Below, piece by piece: positions 1-12,362 of a stretch of DNA of 64,000 nucleotides. Position 1 is the first letter of the stretch. Each line of letters begins with the position of its first letter. The stretch comes from Glossina fuscipes (lineage: Eukaryota; Arthropoda; Insecta; Diptera; Glossinidae): the NCBI RefSeq assembly GCF_014805625.2, contig NW_023998414.1:20043724-20107723 (forward strand), in the 5' to 3' direction. Position numbers and translations under genes: made by a program. A model generated the notes under the pieces. That model was not told the origin of the DNA and searched no databases. It saw only the letters and a program-made list of their open reading frames with translations.

Positions 1-2375
1 TGGTGACGTTCAAACTTACCCTATTTTTCCATAGTGGGCCATTCGTCAAGCAGCGTTGATTCTATATATCTTCATTGCATGATCCCTTACGGAAGAGAGA
101 CGAATGACACAAGATGCTATCGCCTGTAAACGAGTAAATAGGGCTTGCCGTAGCTTACAAGAGGTCGTTAGTGAACATTGGAAAGGGGGACGGGGAAAGA
201 ACATAGCTTTGCGGTTATCCTGCATTTAAATATAGTTCGTTTAAAGAATACCTGTCAATTACAACTCTTATTGAACGGAAGGATCTCTACGAAACTCGAT
301 ATGAATCGAGCAAAATTTTATCAACACAAATATTTCTTTATTATTTGCTCTCACCAAGCTGAATTTGCGGATAAGGCTCATCAGGGCCAGCACGCAAGAC
401 TAGAAACTGATACCTTCCCCTTATTTTAAAGCTTTCAAACTCTAGAATATTAACGGATTTTCGGTTTACATTGCAATCAAATAATTTACGCAAGCCAGTC
501 AAGAACACTAAAAGAAGCAGAATACAATCTCTTCATTTTGATTTCTAAGAACTAATAAAAAATCCAATCAAATTTATCGCATTTCATTTCATATTAGTAC
601 GATATTGGCGTTGATAAGTGTAAAAATCAATTTTACAAATTCGTAGAGTACGACTTTTATACCCATAACAGAGTGAATGAAGCATCAGAGAGTAGCCACC
701 AAACGGCAATGTCAATAGTTACGTCCATCTTCGCACTTTGAACAAATGAAGTGCAGAAACTCTGTTAACACCGAGTACGAGTAAGCCTAAAGGTCTGGTT
801 TTCAGAGATCTTTTTTATATATACCTAGCGTTATGCATTAGTATGTCCAGACACTACGGATAAGAGTTTATTCAAAAATCTGCTAATGCGATAGCGATGC
901 TTAGGGTTTTGCAACAATCGTGTATATGAGTTGTGCTTGGTTATAATTTTCAAGTTTTACTGTGTGATCAAATGTTGGTAAAATCTTTCTATCTAAATCG
1001 ATCAGGCGATCCAAGCAGCAGATCTCTTTCCTTCCTGAGTTCGTAGCTTCCTATATGACTTCTCTTAAAAATTTCATATCGACATCTGTAACTCAATAAA
1101 AGTCTTAATAAAAGACACCCACCCACTTTTGCCTTCCATACAGAAGGACACATTTTCTGAATGTGTGTTTTGTTTTTTCTCGAATGCGCTCAGAAGTCAA
1201 ACGAAACTGTAGATATATAGGCAAACATAGAAGATACAGTATATTAATGAGAAAACCAAGGCTTATTTGACCATAATCTTCCAAAAAAGAGCATGCAACG
1301 CATAATTAATATTTCTTGTAAATAGTTTGACTCTGCGTAACAAATTTTTAATGAACCACGGCGTGATAATCCTAAAGAACTTCGGATGTCACATATAAAA
1401 TAAAGTCTTCTCCAAGTTCTGGTAAAGCTGCGAAGCAATGTTTTTATTCAAACAAAGAAAGAAGAATATTCACTGTACAAAGCTTTCAACACAAGCCACG
1501 AAACAGTTGAAGATTTATTTCGGTTTGGCCAAGCAACAAGGTTGTTTATTAGAGCCTATGCAAAAGCGCCGAGGATCTCTTCACTCGTTTGCTATTCTGT
1601 ATGATATTTTGGACATTCAAAGCATTTGAGTTTACTTTCAATAACAACAATAAAATATAAAAAAGGGAGCTCAAAATGAGTCTATAAAGTGGCCATGTAC
1701 AGTACTTCGCTAGCGGATACAAATACCTTTTGAATACAGTTCAGGCATACGCCATACACACATTAACTAAAATTCATTGCCATTTATTGACAGATGCTTA
1801 GATGAGCATCAAATTCTGGTTTAGCTGAATCATATTTTTCGTTACTCTTGAGAAAGCGTTTGCATGCCTGAAAGATTTGGCTTAGAAAGCCGAATGTTGA
1901 TACATGTCTAGCTTTCAATAATCGAATGGCTTTAAATGGATTCAAAACTATTGGTGTCTATGGCTAAAATTTCAAATAATAAAAGTTTAAGGCTTCTGTG
2001 TTTTGCAATCTTCAAATCGATAAATAGTTGGGCTCGCCTTAGTGACACGTCTTGAATTAACTCCATATGAGAATCGAATGATTTTTATGTATTAAGCTGA
2101 GCTGATGAATATTCAAAAATTCGCCCTAAGGCAACTTGAAGTTTTCTGAAGTTGCTTGTTTGTTATACATTAAAAGAAGTCTCTTTTTTCTGGGGTAGAT
2201 AAAAAGAGACACCCTTTCCCTTAACTAGTTCAAATTAAAATGAAAATCATAAAATAAAAACTAAAGACAAATGCTTGCATATACGTATATTTTCACATAT
2301 TATTGTCTAGCTATGTATAAAGATGTGTATGAAATATATGTCAATCTGCACATAACGTAAGACTAAATGTACTTT
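1..2375. other. Unassigned AT-rich sequence
   Basis: No gene is supported here. Open frames are short (63-83 codons) and show no recognisable domain, and no transposon motif was seen on either strand. It could be intergenic or intronic. Confidence 0.6.
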
Positions 2376-2434
2376 TATATATATATATATATATATATTC
2401 CTATGTATATATATATATTCCAATTTATATATAC

Positions 2435-2471
<37 letters not shown>
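2376..2471. repeat. Compound (AT)n microsatellite
   Basis: Three (AT)n tracts are separated by short interruptions (TTCCTATG and TTCCAATTTATATATACATTTCT). The TTC-plus-AT unit recurs, so the array probably grew by duplication of a small compound unit. Confidence 0.95.
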
Positions 2472-2472
<1 letters not shown>

Positions 2473-3126
2473 TTTTCTTATACACATTCTTAAACGCTTA
2501 CGCACACTAGTGCTCGTATTCATGGCATATATAATATTGACAAAAACTAAAATGATCAGAAAATGTTGACACTAGCAGGTATGCGATACGATAAACATAT
2601 GTACGAGTATTGATTGAAATGCTTCCGAACTAAACAATAGAAATATTTTCTTCTTTTTTTTTTTTGCGCAAAATTCGACTCTGCTTATCAATGCCATCTC
2701 GGTGAAGAATAACAATCAAAATATGCTCCAGTTTCCATAATGAGCTTATATTCGATCTAATTTTTTTTTATTTTCTTTAGCAGTTAATTTATGAGATTTG
2801 CAGATTTGGAGGATACGGCAGATGCAGCTACCGCCTTATGATGTTGTTTATGCTCTACTGCAGTCAAACGCTGCCGGCAACATGCGATCAGCCTTATTGT
2901 GCCTAAATCTTCGAACAACATGCCACATCGAAATGGTTAAGAGATGTTCATACATAACCTTTGCCATCTTTCTAACCTTAATGCAACATAACATAGTACC
3001 CAACTATTGTGGCAACACTAGATGTTGCCATCTTAATGCTCTGGCTGGAAACTTTGCAAACAGCCCACGTATACGTTACACATATATGTATACATATAAA
3101 TTTATATAACATATACGTGCAGTGCG

Positions 3127-3200
3127 TATGTATGTATGCATGTATGTATGTATGTATGTATGTATGCATTCGTGTGTGTATATGTGTGTATGTGGGTAAA
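3127..3200. repeat. (TATG)n / (TG)n microsatellite
   Basis: About ten TATG/TATGCATG units run into a shorter (TG)-rich stretch. Open frames on both strands through this tract are artefacts of the period-4 repeat. Confidence 0.95.
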
Positions 3201-3423
3201 TAATGAACCATAAAAATCTTCATGCTTTTAAAATTGTGCAGAAGAGCAAAAAAATGCATTAAATTTTTTGCTGAAAGTAAAGTAATTTAATTTATTTAAA
3301 TAAAGAAATGCATAAAAACACATACAGACGCATACATGTACAAAGAAATATAAAATAAATACGAAATAGATTAGATGGACTGTTTGTACATGCGGTAGAA
3401 GGTATATCATAAAACCATATAAA

Positions 3424-3426
<3 letters not shown>

Positions 3427-3455
<29 letters not shown>
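3427..3455. repeat. (AT)n microsatellite
   Basis: A perfect AT dinucleotide run of about 29 bases. Confidence 0.95.
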
Positions 3456-3459
<4 letters not shown>

Positions 3460-4096
3460 GTGGATGTAAAATTTATGTATACACATATATTTACTTAATG
3501 CACATTTATACACATAGAACTATTGTTAATAACTTGAGCAATCACAAGACATCATCATAAAATATTCATTATTTATGAACATACACAAAAAGAACATATA
3601 AAGACGTGTACATATTTAATAGTTAAACAAGTGAAGAATACTTCTTGTATGAAAGTCGCTTAAATTCAATTACACACGTATAATAATACTACGTGTATGC
3701 ATATGCCTATTGAAAGCAAGTTCTACGCTCTAAAATTGCAATTTATTATGAAAACTGTACATTTTTTGCCTTTGCCTTAATTATTGCTAAGCTCTTTCAT
3801 TACACCTAATCCAAAAGGTTACCATATTATTTGTTCTTCATCACACAAAATACTTTTTAAAGAAGGTTATAAACATAAAAATATCCCGAATCTAACTCTG
3901 GATGATATGCATTCATCATCAGATTTAATTAGCCAATAATTGCGAATATTTCACTAACCTTGTTCAGGCCAGCTGTAAAGTCATGTTTTCATGGGTTCGT
4001 TATATGATAAGAGATAAACTTAATCGAGGCCTCGAAAAGCTAGCAAAGACGGGAAGAGTTTTAACAACATCAAGAAGTAATGCAACTCATTAACGG

Positions 4097-4462
4097 TCAG
4101 CGGAGGTGATTGGAGTACATCCCCATTGGCTGTATCAGCGTAAGAAAACTAGCCACTTTTAATACTATGCGCATGAGAATATAAAAGACCGATATTTGTA
4201 TAGAACAAGTGTTCGAAGTGTCGAAAGATGATTTTCGAAGCGGTGTGAAAACACCATCATTGCGTCTCCATTTGCATCGCCTACGTTCGTGAAAAGTAGG
4301 ATACAATTCGTATGAACTGCGGTACCGGAGCTTCCAGATCTCGCCTCGATCATCGATCGCATACAATGGAAGTCTCAGATCCTTATGGGCTACGATAGTG
4401 TGTCCAAAACTCCGTATAACTTTGCGAGTCGGCATACTGCGAGCTACGCTATGCGCATGCAT
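4097..4462 (-). other. Open frame of 121 codons, unknown, doubtful
   Basis: A 121-codon minus-strand open frame lies in sequence with clearly more G and C than its surroundings. The predicted peptide is rich in Arg and His in its first two thirds (for example KLRYRSSYELYPTFHERRR) and becomes hydrophobic near the end. I see no known domain, signal peptide or splice-site arrangement. The composition change is what makes it stand out. It could be an exon, an old transposon fragment or chance. I do not recognise it. Confidence 0.12.
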
Positions 4463-4927
4463 TGGGTGTATTTAGTACATACAAGTATTTTACAGAGATA
4501 CAAGAGAACAAACACTTGATCGTGCCGATAAACTGCTCGGCACACTACCGTGACTCGTTGGTCTTTCAACGCAGTGCCCTCCTTTCGAAAAATCTATTGC
4601 TGGTCTTTCTCATCACGCCAAATATTTTCATCCTCCTCCACACGTGTAGAGATGAAAACAAAAAAGTAAAATCAACTTTATCGTTGCTTCTCGCCAACTA
4701 TGCCGATCTCACTTATGCTAACATAACAATAAAGATTTAAATTTCTTCCCTTCTTCAATATCCACAGAGTACGACAGCGAATTGGGAGCATGTTTTTTAT
4801 TTATTCAAATTGATTAACAAAAAAAAATTTCAACAAATAATAACATCAATGTTCACAGAAAAAAAAGTTCAAAAATACAACTTATAATTAACTTTGTATA
4901 ATAAGTGCAGAGCTTAAACTTGATTAC

Positions 4928-4928
4928 A

Positions 4929-4960
<32 letters not shown>
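4928..4960. repeat. A-tract followed by (GAAAA)n
   Basis: A run of about 18 A is followed by three GAAAA units. This resembles a decayed retroposon tail, but no element body was identified upstream. Confidence 0.8.
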
Positions 4961-5277
4961 TTCAACTTAAAGGCTAAACTGTATTTAAAAAAGCAAAAGC
5001 AAAAAAAAATCAGTAACAATAATAACAACAAAACAAACAATAACATAATACAGTAATTGTGTACAAAATTGAATGCACTTTAGCACGCATGCAATATGGC
5101 AAGCGAAAATGCATCAAAATATGCGCGCGTACATAGCGAAACACAATTCACGTACATAGGTACACACGAACTTTAATAAAAGAAGGTCAGTGGATTTGGA
5201 ACTACGGACGAACGCATTCGTTGTCTTGCGGCATTAATAGACTGAATGAAAGGATCGATGATTTGATAATTTGCGTT

Positions 5278-5294
5278 CGTGAGACCGTCTCACG
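5278..5294. other. 17-nt perfect palindrome
   Basis: CGTGAGAC, a single central C, then GTCTCACG. The arms are exactly complementary over 8 bp. A related half (CGAGACTGTCTC) lies about 50 bases downstream. Function unknown. Confidence 0.5.
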
Positions 5295-5353
5295 CATAAA
5301 ACCCGAAAACGATTATACAACTGATTGCGATAGCGAGACTGTCTCAAAGGAAT

Positions 5354-5790
5354 CTAACGCCTAAGTTCCCTACGAATAACGTTAAGAGATACATATTGTA
5401 ATAATGACGGGGGAAAAAAGTCGTCTTCAATTGAGTAAATATTGGGTCCACAACATATCTTAGGTTTAATCGATTTTCGGAAGGATGTAAGATTAAAGAA
5501 GGGTCCCAACGTAAGCCGATATAGGATCCATAACTTATTGATCACATTACAACAGAACAATCTAAGATTGGCCTAACGATAGTCTTCAATAGTCTTTAGG
5601 CAATGGAAGGGTCGACGGATTCTTTATATTTTCTTTCAATAAATCCTAGGAGAGGCACAGGTTTATTGACACAAGTCTTAATACGAATGTTAGACCTGCA
5701 TTGAAAGTCTAGGATAACTTCGATGTCATTAAAGATGGATACACTCTCCAAAAACTTGCTATTAATAACATAAGAAGGGGATAGCATGTT
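5354..5790 (-). pseudogene. Non-LTR retrotransposon RT C-terminal remnant (CR1/jockey group)
   Basis: The minus strand encodes a decayed piece of the region just after the catalytic part of a non-LTR reverse transcriptase. It begins around YVINSKFLESVSIFNDIEVI, continues as VNKPVPLLGFIERKYKES, and after an in-frame TAA reads RLLKTIVRPILDCSVVM. The order 'YxINxxxLExVxxIxDLGVI ... LLGFIxR ... LVRPILEYxSxVW' is typical of CR1/jockey-type elements. A second stop follows DCSVVM. The frame then shifts, so that SENRLNL and the end segment PPSLLQYVSLNVIRRELRR lie in different frames. The catalytic YADD part, the endonuclease and gag were not found upstream, so this is a 5'-truncated dead copy. Clade assignment is from remembered family patterns and is less certain than the RT call. 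Confidence 0.65.
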
Positions 5791-6039
5791 CGTTCACCTA
5801 CGATAAAAGTCAATTTTTTGGAATTTTTCTTATTATTTGTTTTTTCTATTCAAGTGGCAGCGAATACTAAAATTCCGAAATATTAAATAAAACACATGGA
5901 GATCATTTGTAAATGGAGCGAAAACGGCAGGGCCCAGATGGCCCCTTTGAACACTTAGTTGATAAAAGGGACGACATATCACGAGACAGACAATAACTCA
6001 AGAACATGTTTGGTTAAAATACCTCAGAAAGCATGAAAG

Positions 6040-6190
6040 CATTATAGTCGGGCAAGGCCAACTATTAAATACCACATTGTCGAACACAATTCCTATTTTT
6101 GCTCTAGAATACAAAAATGCTACATCGATTTTATATGAACTTTCTACCATAGAACTATATATTTAAAAATTGGACCCCTCTACAAATAAA
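6040..6190 (+). repeat. Dispersed repeat family B, 5' portion
   Basis: The first 36 bases closely match 61,352-61,387: both read CATTATAGT, then GG, then CA.GGCC and ACTATTA.ATACC with only a few changes. Further downstream the match fades, so the right edge is approximate. Confidence 0.5.
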
Positions 6191-6779
6191 GACTTACTTT
6201 CAGTATTCAGAATTACAGTAGGCCCAACGGAGCATTTTCACCTTGTGTTCAAGGAGTCAATCATTCATATAATCAATACAGCGACAAACGACCATGTTGA
6301 GGTTCTTTGCAATCAATGCAATGCGAAGCAATCTATTTTTTGATAATCAAACGAAAAAGTATAAACGAGATCTTACCAACTCAGAGAAGAAGCGAAAGTC
6401 CGATAAGTCGATCTGTATAGCCGATCATGTATTTTAAAATGTGTGTATATCTATTTGGCATTATATAGTAGTTTTGCAAATTATAAAGTCCACCCTTTTT
6501 TTTTTTTTAATTTCTTCGTAATAAAGGGTAAAAACCGGCCTGATATAGTGTTTTCTAGCGATTTCCAAATTTCACATTAAACTTTCTACTTTTAAACCTA
6601 TAAACATGCAGAAAATGGTGAGCTTTGTATTCGTAGGCTGACTCACGGTTCGGTTAAACAGATCTCTCAATTTAATTTCACTACACGGAATATTCTCGAC
6701 GGCATCAACCAGATTACCGAACAACTGTGCCATTATTATATTTTAAGTTTATGCGAATGCCTTCAACATTCTGAAAGAG

Positions 6780-7050
6780 TTGAGATCGATCCATCTTTCA
6801 CTATTGTAATCGATCTAAATTTGTCTGTCCGTCTGCACTTGTTGTGTTCAACTCAGAGATCGCACTTTTCAAATTATATTAATTAAAAATTTGATAGAGC
6901 GTCATGGCTTAGCCCAAGGACGAACGTTATTGAAAATCATCTGGATCGGATGACTTTTTCGACCATTCCCCATACAACAACTTATTTGAAAATACGTGGT
7001 GTAGGGTATTTTTGGGTAGACCGTGCTCCACTATAGCGTTTTGACTTGTT
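6780..7050 (+). repeat. Dispersed repeat family A, copy ending at 7,050
   Basis: The last 150 bases align with three other copies in this window. Shared blocks are AAGGACGAACGTTATTGAAAAT, a GAC.A.TTTTC.ACCA stretch, GTAGGGTATTT, CCGTGCTCCACTATAG and the end TTTTGACTTGTT. A GTCTGTCCGTCTGCAC block at about 6,829 resembles the GACAGACGGAC motif seen in many fly repeats. The left edge is unclear. Confidence 0.65.
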
Positions 7051-7239
7051 ATTGATAACTGATTGAAACGCAACTTTGCTGTAGAGCAGTGCATATAAGA
7101 ACATTGGAGTTTAATACCTTCTGTTTATGCTTACACCGAAGATAGATAGATAAGAGTTTTTATCTTAGATATGATAGTCATCTTCCTTATCGCAACAGCT
7201 GCATTACAAAGGGAAATACATGTTGAGCAAATTTTTAAT

Positions 7240-7300
7240 ATTTGAATAAAAGTAACAAAATTATATTCGGCTGTGGGCAAACTCTCTATACGCGTCACGT
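7240..7300 (+). repeat. Family A-like 5' end fragment
   Basis: AACAAAATTATATTCGG at 7,254 resembles the start of other copies (36,062 and the minus-strand copy ending near 20,283). The TTCGG..GACCGAA motif is degraded here to TTCGGCTGTGGGCAA. Confidence 0.35.
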
Positions 7301-7654
7301 TTATCGTGAAAGAATGTAAAGTTTTATCGTGGTAAGAGTAAATTAATAAAATGAATTAACACATTTACATACTTATTTAACAATATTACTTATTTGCTTA
7401 ATCCTATATCATTATATAAACATAAAAGAGCATTAGAATTGTTACAATGTCTGCCGAGGCACATAGCAAAGGAAAATGTAGAAATAAAATAAAGTTCGAA
7501 TAAAGTTAACCAACAAAAGTTGATTAGAGTTTACAAAAAAATTTGATTTATAAGAATGTTGTTCGATAAGTGACAATTTGATATGAACTTTTTTTTCATT
7601 AGAAAAATCCCCAGGAAAAGTTGACATCGTTTTCGATAACTTATTTAAGAAATA

Positions 7655-7845
7655 TTGTTATTATTATTATTGTTATAAATTTAGGTAGGGAATAAACTCT
7701 AAGACTAAAGTCTTAAGGCACTAGCATCTAAGGATTTCGACTTTTATTAGAAACTCTACCGCGCTTGAGATTTGAATCCGCGATCACCATTGAGAGCTGC
7801 TAGTCGAGCCTCTTGCCTACTCGACCATTCAGGGGGATTATATTT
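7655..7845 (-). mobile_element. tRNA-derived SINE (tRNA-Ser/Leu-like head)
   Basis: Read on the minus strand, the element starts near AATGGTCGAGTAGGCAAG. This contains TGGTCGAGTAGG (plus-strand 7,816-7,827), a full match to the pol III A-box pattern TRGYNNARNNGG. About 36 bases after the A box ends comes GATTCAAATC, a B-box-like sequence with 8 of 11 consensus bases (about 7,770-7,780). The spacing and the CTCGACTAGCAGCTCTC stretch suggest a class II tRNA (Ser/Leu) ancestor. A non-tRNA body of about 90 bases follows, ending in an (AAT)n/(AAC)n tail near 7,658-7,675, as expected for a retroposed SINE. I saw no second copy in the window. A diverged tRNA pseudogene is the alternative, but the body plus tail argues for a SINE. 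Confidence 0.6.
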
Positions 7846-9590
7846 GAGAATATTTACAAATTTTTAGTATAGTTAAAGGAAGGACGGATCTAGCATAGGT
7901 AGCTTGTATAGGATAATTTTACGTTATTGCTGATACGCTGAATACAAGCATTTAACATGATCAGTAAAAGGATATTGAATTGTGAAATCAGATGAAGAAG
8001 AAGAGAGAGAGTAAAAGCAAAGATTGCGTCTTCTCTGTATTTAACTTAATTCTCCATTTACTTACGTAATAATATATTATATTAATCGCTATTTGTAACT
8101 TATATAGTATTTCACAACCAAATTTATTCGAGGAGTAAATATTGATATAAACATGAACACGTAGCACACTTACCGAAATCGACAGCAAATCAGAAAACTC
8201 AATCAAAATAGTTACTCAAGAGTAAGACAGAAATACTTTTGAAACAAACCGCTTTATACAATATGAACTTTAAGAAGCGGACAGCTGAAAATAAGAGAAA
8301 TATCATTTTAAAAAGGAAAACCGCTAAGGCAAACATACTCAAAAGCTTTCCACACTTAACTGGGAGTGTTTAGATAGTTAATTTCCTAACTTGGTAACGG
8401 CAACGATCTTAAGTGTATTCAGTATGCAGATCGGAAGTCCAAGAAAGTTTGCCTTATGGAACTTTTTAGCTGTACATCACATAGGTTTTGCTTTGTTTAT
8501 ATTGAGCAAGAAGAAGAAGAAGAAGAAGAAGAAGAAATCGTTGATAAATTTCCTAATTAGCTTTTGTATTATTATTGTTCATTACAAAATATTATATTTG
8601 TGATTGTGCATTCCTAGGAAATTTAATTGGAAAATGATCAAAACAATATGCATGAGAGTTTTTAGTATACAGAATATAAGTCGCATAGTTAATAGTCGTG
8701 TAAAATAGTTGCTGCAGGCAAGAGTGTTGTGTGTGTTTTATTCAAAACATTCTCACTTTGATTCATAACTTCTCGTTCGTCGTAAGTCTCAATTAGATAT
8801 GTTCATCTAAACAAGACAATCCAGGAAGGTAGGCACTAATGACTCTATAATGAATTATTACTAAATATTGCGTGAGAATGGTATAGCATTACTTATATCG
8901 AGACAGATGTTTTCAATCAATATCATTCATATTAATGAATCGTTCTGCTATGCCTTGTAGTTTGAATAATGTAGTTTGTCGGTGTAAGTTAAGCAACTTT
9001 CAGAACGCACTCGCCCAGCCAGGCTTTTCTAAGCGCTTGTGGAGAAAAGCGCAAAATTTCAAGAAAAATACTTTTTGCATATAATGCATTTTTTCCACTT
9101 ATTTTAAAGGGTTCACATTTCGTTTATTAAACTAATAAGAAAAAGATAAAAAAATCTCCTTTGAAAAGTTTAAAAATTTTATGATCAGATATACTTCATA
9201 ATCCGTCTAGAGGATTCTAGCGTAATATGTGAATATTTCAGTCATATAAAGTCTTTATTCATTTTCGTCTGTTTTACTACCTAATGGGAGAAATATATCA
9301 AATTGTCAGGATTTTGTTACAGTAGGAAAAATTGAAGATAGGAAAACAACTATGCGAGCTAGGAACGAACTGCAGACTTAACGAGAGAATATATACATTG
9401 GCACATGGGCAGACATGTCACGGAGTAAACGGGCATGAAACATGTAAGGAACAAATATGTGGCAATCATTACACACCTCTAGTACAAGGGTATATTAAAC
9501 TTGAGCGGATGTACCCTTAGAAGGACTTGATGTAAACTCACGTTTTATTATCCCAATCGATTCAGAGTCAATTTCTGAATCTAACTAAAC
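7846..9590. other. Unassigned AT-rich sequence
   Basis: No gene or recognisable mobile element was seen apart from one (AAG)n microsatellite. Confidence 0.5.
8508..8536 (+). repeat. (AAG)n microsatellite
   Basis: About nine AAG units. A 70-codon open frame running through it gains a poly-lysine tract and is not considered real. Confidence 0.95.
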
Positions 9591-9824
9591 TTACCTGTGT
9601 TCAACCAGAAGGTCATAACTTTCGAAATATTTTGAGAAAATTTGATAGATTGACTTGTTTTGATTCAAGGACGAACACTATTAAAAATGATTCGAATCTC
9701 GACCACATTTTCTAGCATTGCCCATATGAAACATTACTTTTAAGAGTCGTTACTAAAAGTAACTACAAGATAGCGTAGGGCATTTAATAACGGGCCGTGT
9801 GCCACTATAGTGTGTTTACTTGTT
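9590..9824 (+). repeat. Dispersed repeat family A, copy ending at 9,824
   Basis: This copy shares with the others GATTCAAGGACGAACACTAT, a CGACCACATTTTCTAGCA block, an AGTCGTTACTAAAAGTAACTA segment, GATAGCGTAGGGCATTTAAT, GGGCCGTGTGCCACTATAG and the terminal TTTACTTGTT. The left edge is approximate. Confidence 0.65.
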
Positions 9825-10055
9825 TCATTTTATTTATTTTTATTTTGCGATATCACCTCATCTAGTTTAATATCAAAAGAGTTCGTATGTAAAATTTTTA
9901 TTGAAAGGACATTTGGAACCGCACATTTACAATCGCAGGCACTGGTTTTTCTATCATTGAATGGCATTGTAACATGGATAATTTTAAACGATATTCCGTC
10001 TTGAAAGACTTACGAACCTTTACCCGCTTATCATTCGGTTACGAGCATACAAAAG

Positions 10056-10061
<6 letters not shown>

Positions 10062-10092
<31 letters not shown>
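10062..10092. repeat. (AT)n microsatellite
   Basis: A perfect AT run of about 31 bases. Confidence 0.95.
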
Positions 10093-10094
<2 letters not shown>

Positions 10095-10408
10095 TAATGG
10101 GTCCATAATAAGTTTTAACTCTTGTATATTTTTATATATATATTTTGGCTTCGTTATTGCAAAACAATGGCTTATACTCTTAATTACAATTATTACAAGT
10201 AACACTACAATTGACAACATAGCTCAAAACCGCAAAAACAACAACTACAAAAACAGAAGTGACAACAATAATAATATATTTAACAACATTTAACCACTGC
10301 TGCAACATCCCTGTAGATAGCCCGTAGCACTACAGCGCGACTAACAGTATTTAGTAATGAGCTACCACATTACATGAATATCTGCTGTTACACCAAAACG
10401 CAAAGAGC

Positions 10409-10421
10409 AAAAAAAAAAAAG

Positions 10422-10452
<31 letters not shown>
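10409..10452 (+). repeat. A-rich homopolymer tract
   Basis: About 44 bases, all A except one G. Length in the assembly may be unreliable. Confidence 0.9.
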
Positions 10453-10455
<3 letters not shown>

Positions 10456-11604
10456 AACTTACAATACAGTGTAAATTATTTTGCAATCCTTGCGGTCTAC
10501 AGTGAAAACAAAAATCCAGCAAAATGTCAACAAGGTCCCTTAAGAAATCAATATAAACATTATATGAAATTGCCTTAAAAACGGAACAACAATAGCAGCA
10601 ATTAAGCGAAATTAAATGATAAAAGAAGGGAAAAATTAAAGGAAAAAAGAAAGAAATCCTGTCAATAAAAGTCAAATCCACAATATAATAACGATAATCA
10701 CGATAATAGGGCAAAAGTCATTGGCATATTGAAACGAAAATGAATGTAGAACTCGAAGCATTCATACGTCCAATCATCCATTCCATCCGTCGTATGATTG
10801 TCGTTGTCTTCGTAACACATAAGAAGAACAAAATGTTTCGCTTGACTATCAGCAATAAATAGCGATTACTAATGCAGTATAAACAAATATTTATCTATCT
10901 TTAATTTTATCAGCTTTCATTTGATCTCGTCATATTATCCGCTCTCAATGATTTGAAACTAATTGCCAAAGGATGAATGTATACTAGATTTGACTTTCAG
11001 TTTGCAAAAATAAGCAAAAATATGCAACAAAGACTCTATAAAATATTCTCATCTTAATCAGCATATAATTCTGAGTCCATTTGGCTTTCTCACTCTGTCC
11101 ATTGTCATTATCCGATGTCTGTTCTGGGACTTTAGCCGGAACATAGTACAAATTTTCGTTTTTGATTATCTTAAATCTTACATGGAAATGAGCGTGATCC
11201 ACGCCCCCGAAACATTATACGCATCGAATCGATAGTATATTTAAATATTCATTTAATATATTTAGTAATATTGCACACTGCATTGCTGAATTGCCGCTGA
11301 ATTGAAAAATTAATTTCAAAGAAGGTGAAAATATTTTCCAAACGTGAGTATAAAAATAAACGCCCTCCGGCCCGAATCACGCCAAAAATTGGCTTAGTAC
11401 TTTACCTAACAAGGTGGAAGGAAAAGACGTCGTCGATCTAAAGCTGGATTCACAAGAACACATGAAAAAGCTCGCATCGATCAAGTGACACGCCCCTCAG
11501 TAACATAATACTTAAGTAATTTTTGGCAGGTTAGTTTGTGTGATGGCGCGTATCAAATACCAGATTATTTGCTTAAATATTTTCTTTTCCCTTTTTTTTG
11601 AAAT

Positions 11605-11612
<8 letters not shown>

Positions 11613-11638
<26 letters not shown>

Positions 11639-11730
11639 TTGTTTTCATTTGAGTATCCCAAGCTTGCATAAGTCATAGAGAGTTAATTTTCTTCACAATA
11701 TTCTCTTTTTTTTTTTCTTTTTTTTTTTTT
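11613..11730 (+). repeat. Two poly-T tracts
   Basis: A 28-base T run at 11,613-11,640 and a T-rich run at 11,706-11,730 flank a short unique segment. Confidence 0.9.
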
Positions 11731-12325
11731 GCAATTGTCCGTTTTAATTGTTCATTTATTTCTTTCTTGTTTTCGTTTAATATAGATTAGCTTAGCTGTA
11801 TTCGCATATTCTCATGCGTGAGTGCGAAAGTCATTAGAAACTGATTAAAAAGAATTTTATATTTAATTGCATAGCGATTTACGTTAATCTGAATTAATTC
11901 AATCAATCTGCTAAACTAAATAATTTAATGAACAAAAACTTCAACTTGACAACAACGAACGAAGCTCGAGAGCTACATTCACTTTAAAACGAATCTTGGA
12001 TAATCACCAATAGCCGATGTCTTACTACTCAGCCTACTTCAATCATTCTCACCTCAATATTTTTTTAGATCTCTTGCATATATATTTGCCGTATATTAAA
12101 TGTTGCGTGCATTCATTAGTTGCAGTAAAATTTTTAATAAAATTAAATGTTTAGTGAGAAAGAAAGCGCAGGAGATTTTACAATTTTTTTCATTTTTCTA
12201 GTAAAATAGGAAATCCGTACGGAAGAGCCTATACTTATAAGAATACATTTTTTGGCTTATGTCCAAAAAATACCATAGATTTAAACAATGTACAATTCAT
12301 TTCCTTGTCCCATTATAGCATTCTT

Positions 12326-12362
12326 TCTTCTTTTTTCCTTTTTTTTTTCTTTTTTTTTTTTT
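12326..12362 (+). repeat. T-rich pyrimidine tract
   Basis: T runs are broken only by C, 37 bases in all. It could serve as a polypyrimidine tract but no AG-bounded exon was recognised after it. Confidence 0.85.

Larger units (their letters stand above)
2472..5353. other. Unassigned sequence with simple repeats
   Basis: This is mostly AT-rich sequence without a supported gene. It contains the (TATG)n and (AT)n tracts listed separately and one open frame with locally higher GC at 4,097-4,462. Nothing else was recognised. Confidence 0.55.

Noticed and set aside
3127..3200. CRISPR-like or minisatellite array
   Set aside because: It is a simple tetranucleotide repeat with no spacers; the window is eukaryotic.
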